Part shown: positions 63,229-64,000 of the stretch, in pieces
Position numbering within the stretch: position 1 is the first letter of the stretch
Layout of the letters: every line of letters starts with the position of its first letter
Assembly: GCF_014193695.1 (NCBI RefSeq)
Contig: NZ_JACHZR010000002.1
Span: 682,001-746,000 of the forward strand
Direction: 5' to 3'
Length of the DNA stretch: 64,000 nt
Source of the DNA: Rhizobium sp. BK316
Lineage (GTDB): Bacteria; Pseudomonadota; Alphaproteobacteria; Rhizobiales; Rhizobiaceae
Position numbers and translations under genes: made by a program
The notes under the pieces: model-generated
What the model was told of the DNA's origin: nothing
What the model saw: only the letters and a program-made list of their open reading frames with translations
The model's database searches: none

Positions 63229-63831
63229 TTACTGCCGGCTGGCGATCTGGCTGGTACCTTCCAGCTTGAAGCGCGGGAAGATGAAAACACCGACCATGCT
63301 GCCGCTGTATTTTTCTTCCAGCCCATTGGATTCGCCCATGCAGAAGAGCGGCTGACGGAAACCGTTCGGCATGATGATGGTCGTCGAGAAACAGAAGGAT
63401 GAAGAAAGCGTCGCCGCCTGCTCGAAGAGCTGCAGGACGTGGTTGCGATCCCTAGTGTTATAGCAGCGCACCAGGCTCAGCAGGCCGCATTCCTGCGCCG
63501 AGAGACCGTGCAGCATCGCGCTCCATTCTCCGAGCCTGATCACACCTGTCGAAAAATCTCCGATCCAGCTTTCGGACACGGAAAACTGTGCCAACATTTC
63601 GTGATTATGATTGTTGTAGTCCAGCGAGCCGGGCATCAAGGGTGCGGCAGCATTGGCTTTGGCGATCTTAAACAAGGCGTTCCCCAGTTCGGGTGCGGCT
63701 GCCCCGCCGCACACTCGGCAAACACAAAGAAACAGGATCACGTAGCGCCAGGCATCATGCCTGTGCTTGATCTCGCGGGAACAGTTGCTCGGCGGCGCCT
63801 CAGATGGTCGCCGCTCGAATGCCTTCCGCAA
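63229..63831 (-). CDS. Hypothetical protein with PAS-like domain
   Basis: The frame encodes up to 200 residues, but the start is unsure: ATG 63831, GTG 63714 or ATG 63636. The region corresponding to residues 85-170 (SESWIGDFSTGVIRLGEWSA, then MLHGLSAQECGLL, then YNTRDRNHVLQLFEQAATLS) has a PAS-like strand-helix rhythm with the LGEWS motif seen in sensory proteins of rhizobia. No output domain is present, so it may be a stand-alone sensor or partner protein. Confidence 0.6.
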   Translation of the reverse strand: MRKAFERRPSEAPPSNCSREIKHRHDAWRYVILFLCVCRVCGGAAAPELGNALFKIAKANAAAPLMPGSLDYNNHNHEMLAQFSVSESWIGDFSTGVIRLGEWSAMLHGLSAQECGLLSLVRCYNTRDRNHVLQLFEQAATLSSSFCFSTTIIMPNGFRQPLFCMGESNGLEEKYSGSMVGVFIFPRFKLEGTSQIASRQ

Positions 63832-64000
63832 GATTTACTCTCGTATGTTCGCGGAGACCTTCGAAAGCCCGAATGTTCACGCATTGGCCTTTGGCGTGCT
63901 CCGGTCTCGTCTGCGGCGAGTATTCTTCCGGGCTGAACGTCAATTGCAGCGCGGATTTATAGGAGCTTTTGCGCAAACGGCAACGGCTTTTTCCGGGCGT

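Overview
The window looks like chromosome of a Rhizobium/Agrobacterium-type alphaproteobacterium. I infer this from the hisS-hisZ-hisG run with short-form HisG, the rsmE-gshA pair with the plant/proteobacterial type of GshA, guaB, glcDEF, an LpxQ-like outer-membrane protein, an LsrB-like regulator, DUF1127, the high GC3 of the core genes and palindromic repeats of a rhizobial kind. No database search was run.

Positions 1-22.6 kb are accessory DNA. At the left edge is the N-terminal three quarters of a large SF1-type helicase (minus strand, running off the window), then small or unknown genes, a LuxR-type regulator and a truncated phage terminase small subunit. From 7885 to 22598 lies an integrated element bounded by a 20-bp direct repeat that is the 3' end of tRNA-Gln(CUG). 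Its tyrosine integrase (with an N-terminal DUF6538-like segment) sits beside the intact tRNA. Its backbone is plasmid-like: a MobV/Pre-type relaxase, a rolling-circle HUH replication protein of the Rep_1 type and a three-gene operon of unknown function. Between relaxase and Rep is a cargo block: a RelA/SpoT-domain alarmone synthetase, a DUF3800 (RNase H-fold) protein and a ScoMcrA-like HNH nuclease. This is the best candidate for an undescribed anti-phage or element-maintenance module. The element also holds a 3' half of a tRNA-Pro gene, a perfect 13-bp hairpin that sequesters a Shine-Dalgarno sequence, and a possible relic of a second mob gene.

From 22.6 kb to the end is ordinary chromosome. 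It runs: ppx/gppA-rlmE, a VOC protein and a DHA2 drug exporter; guaB and a membrane protein; LysR/SDR, MAPEG and dienelactone hydrolase; TetR; LsrB-like LysR divergent from a DUF1127 gene; DUF937; rsmE-gshA; pit; Nudix; LysR; a 296-bp palindromic element; a divergent S-adenosylhomocysteine hydrolase paralogue; a quinone-reductase-like oxidoreductase flanked by LysR genes; glcDEF (glycolate oxidation); an LpxQ-like protein; two L,D-transpeptidases; tag; HAD; aldo-keto reductase; two small exported proteins with copper-type composition; hisS-hisZ-hisG; DoxX; GST and a PAS-like protein. Several strong intrinsic terminators punctuate this part.
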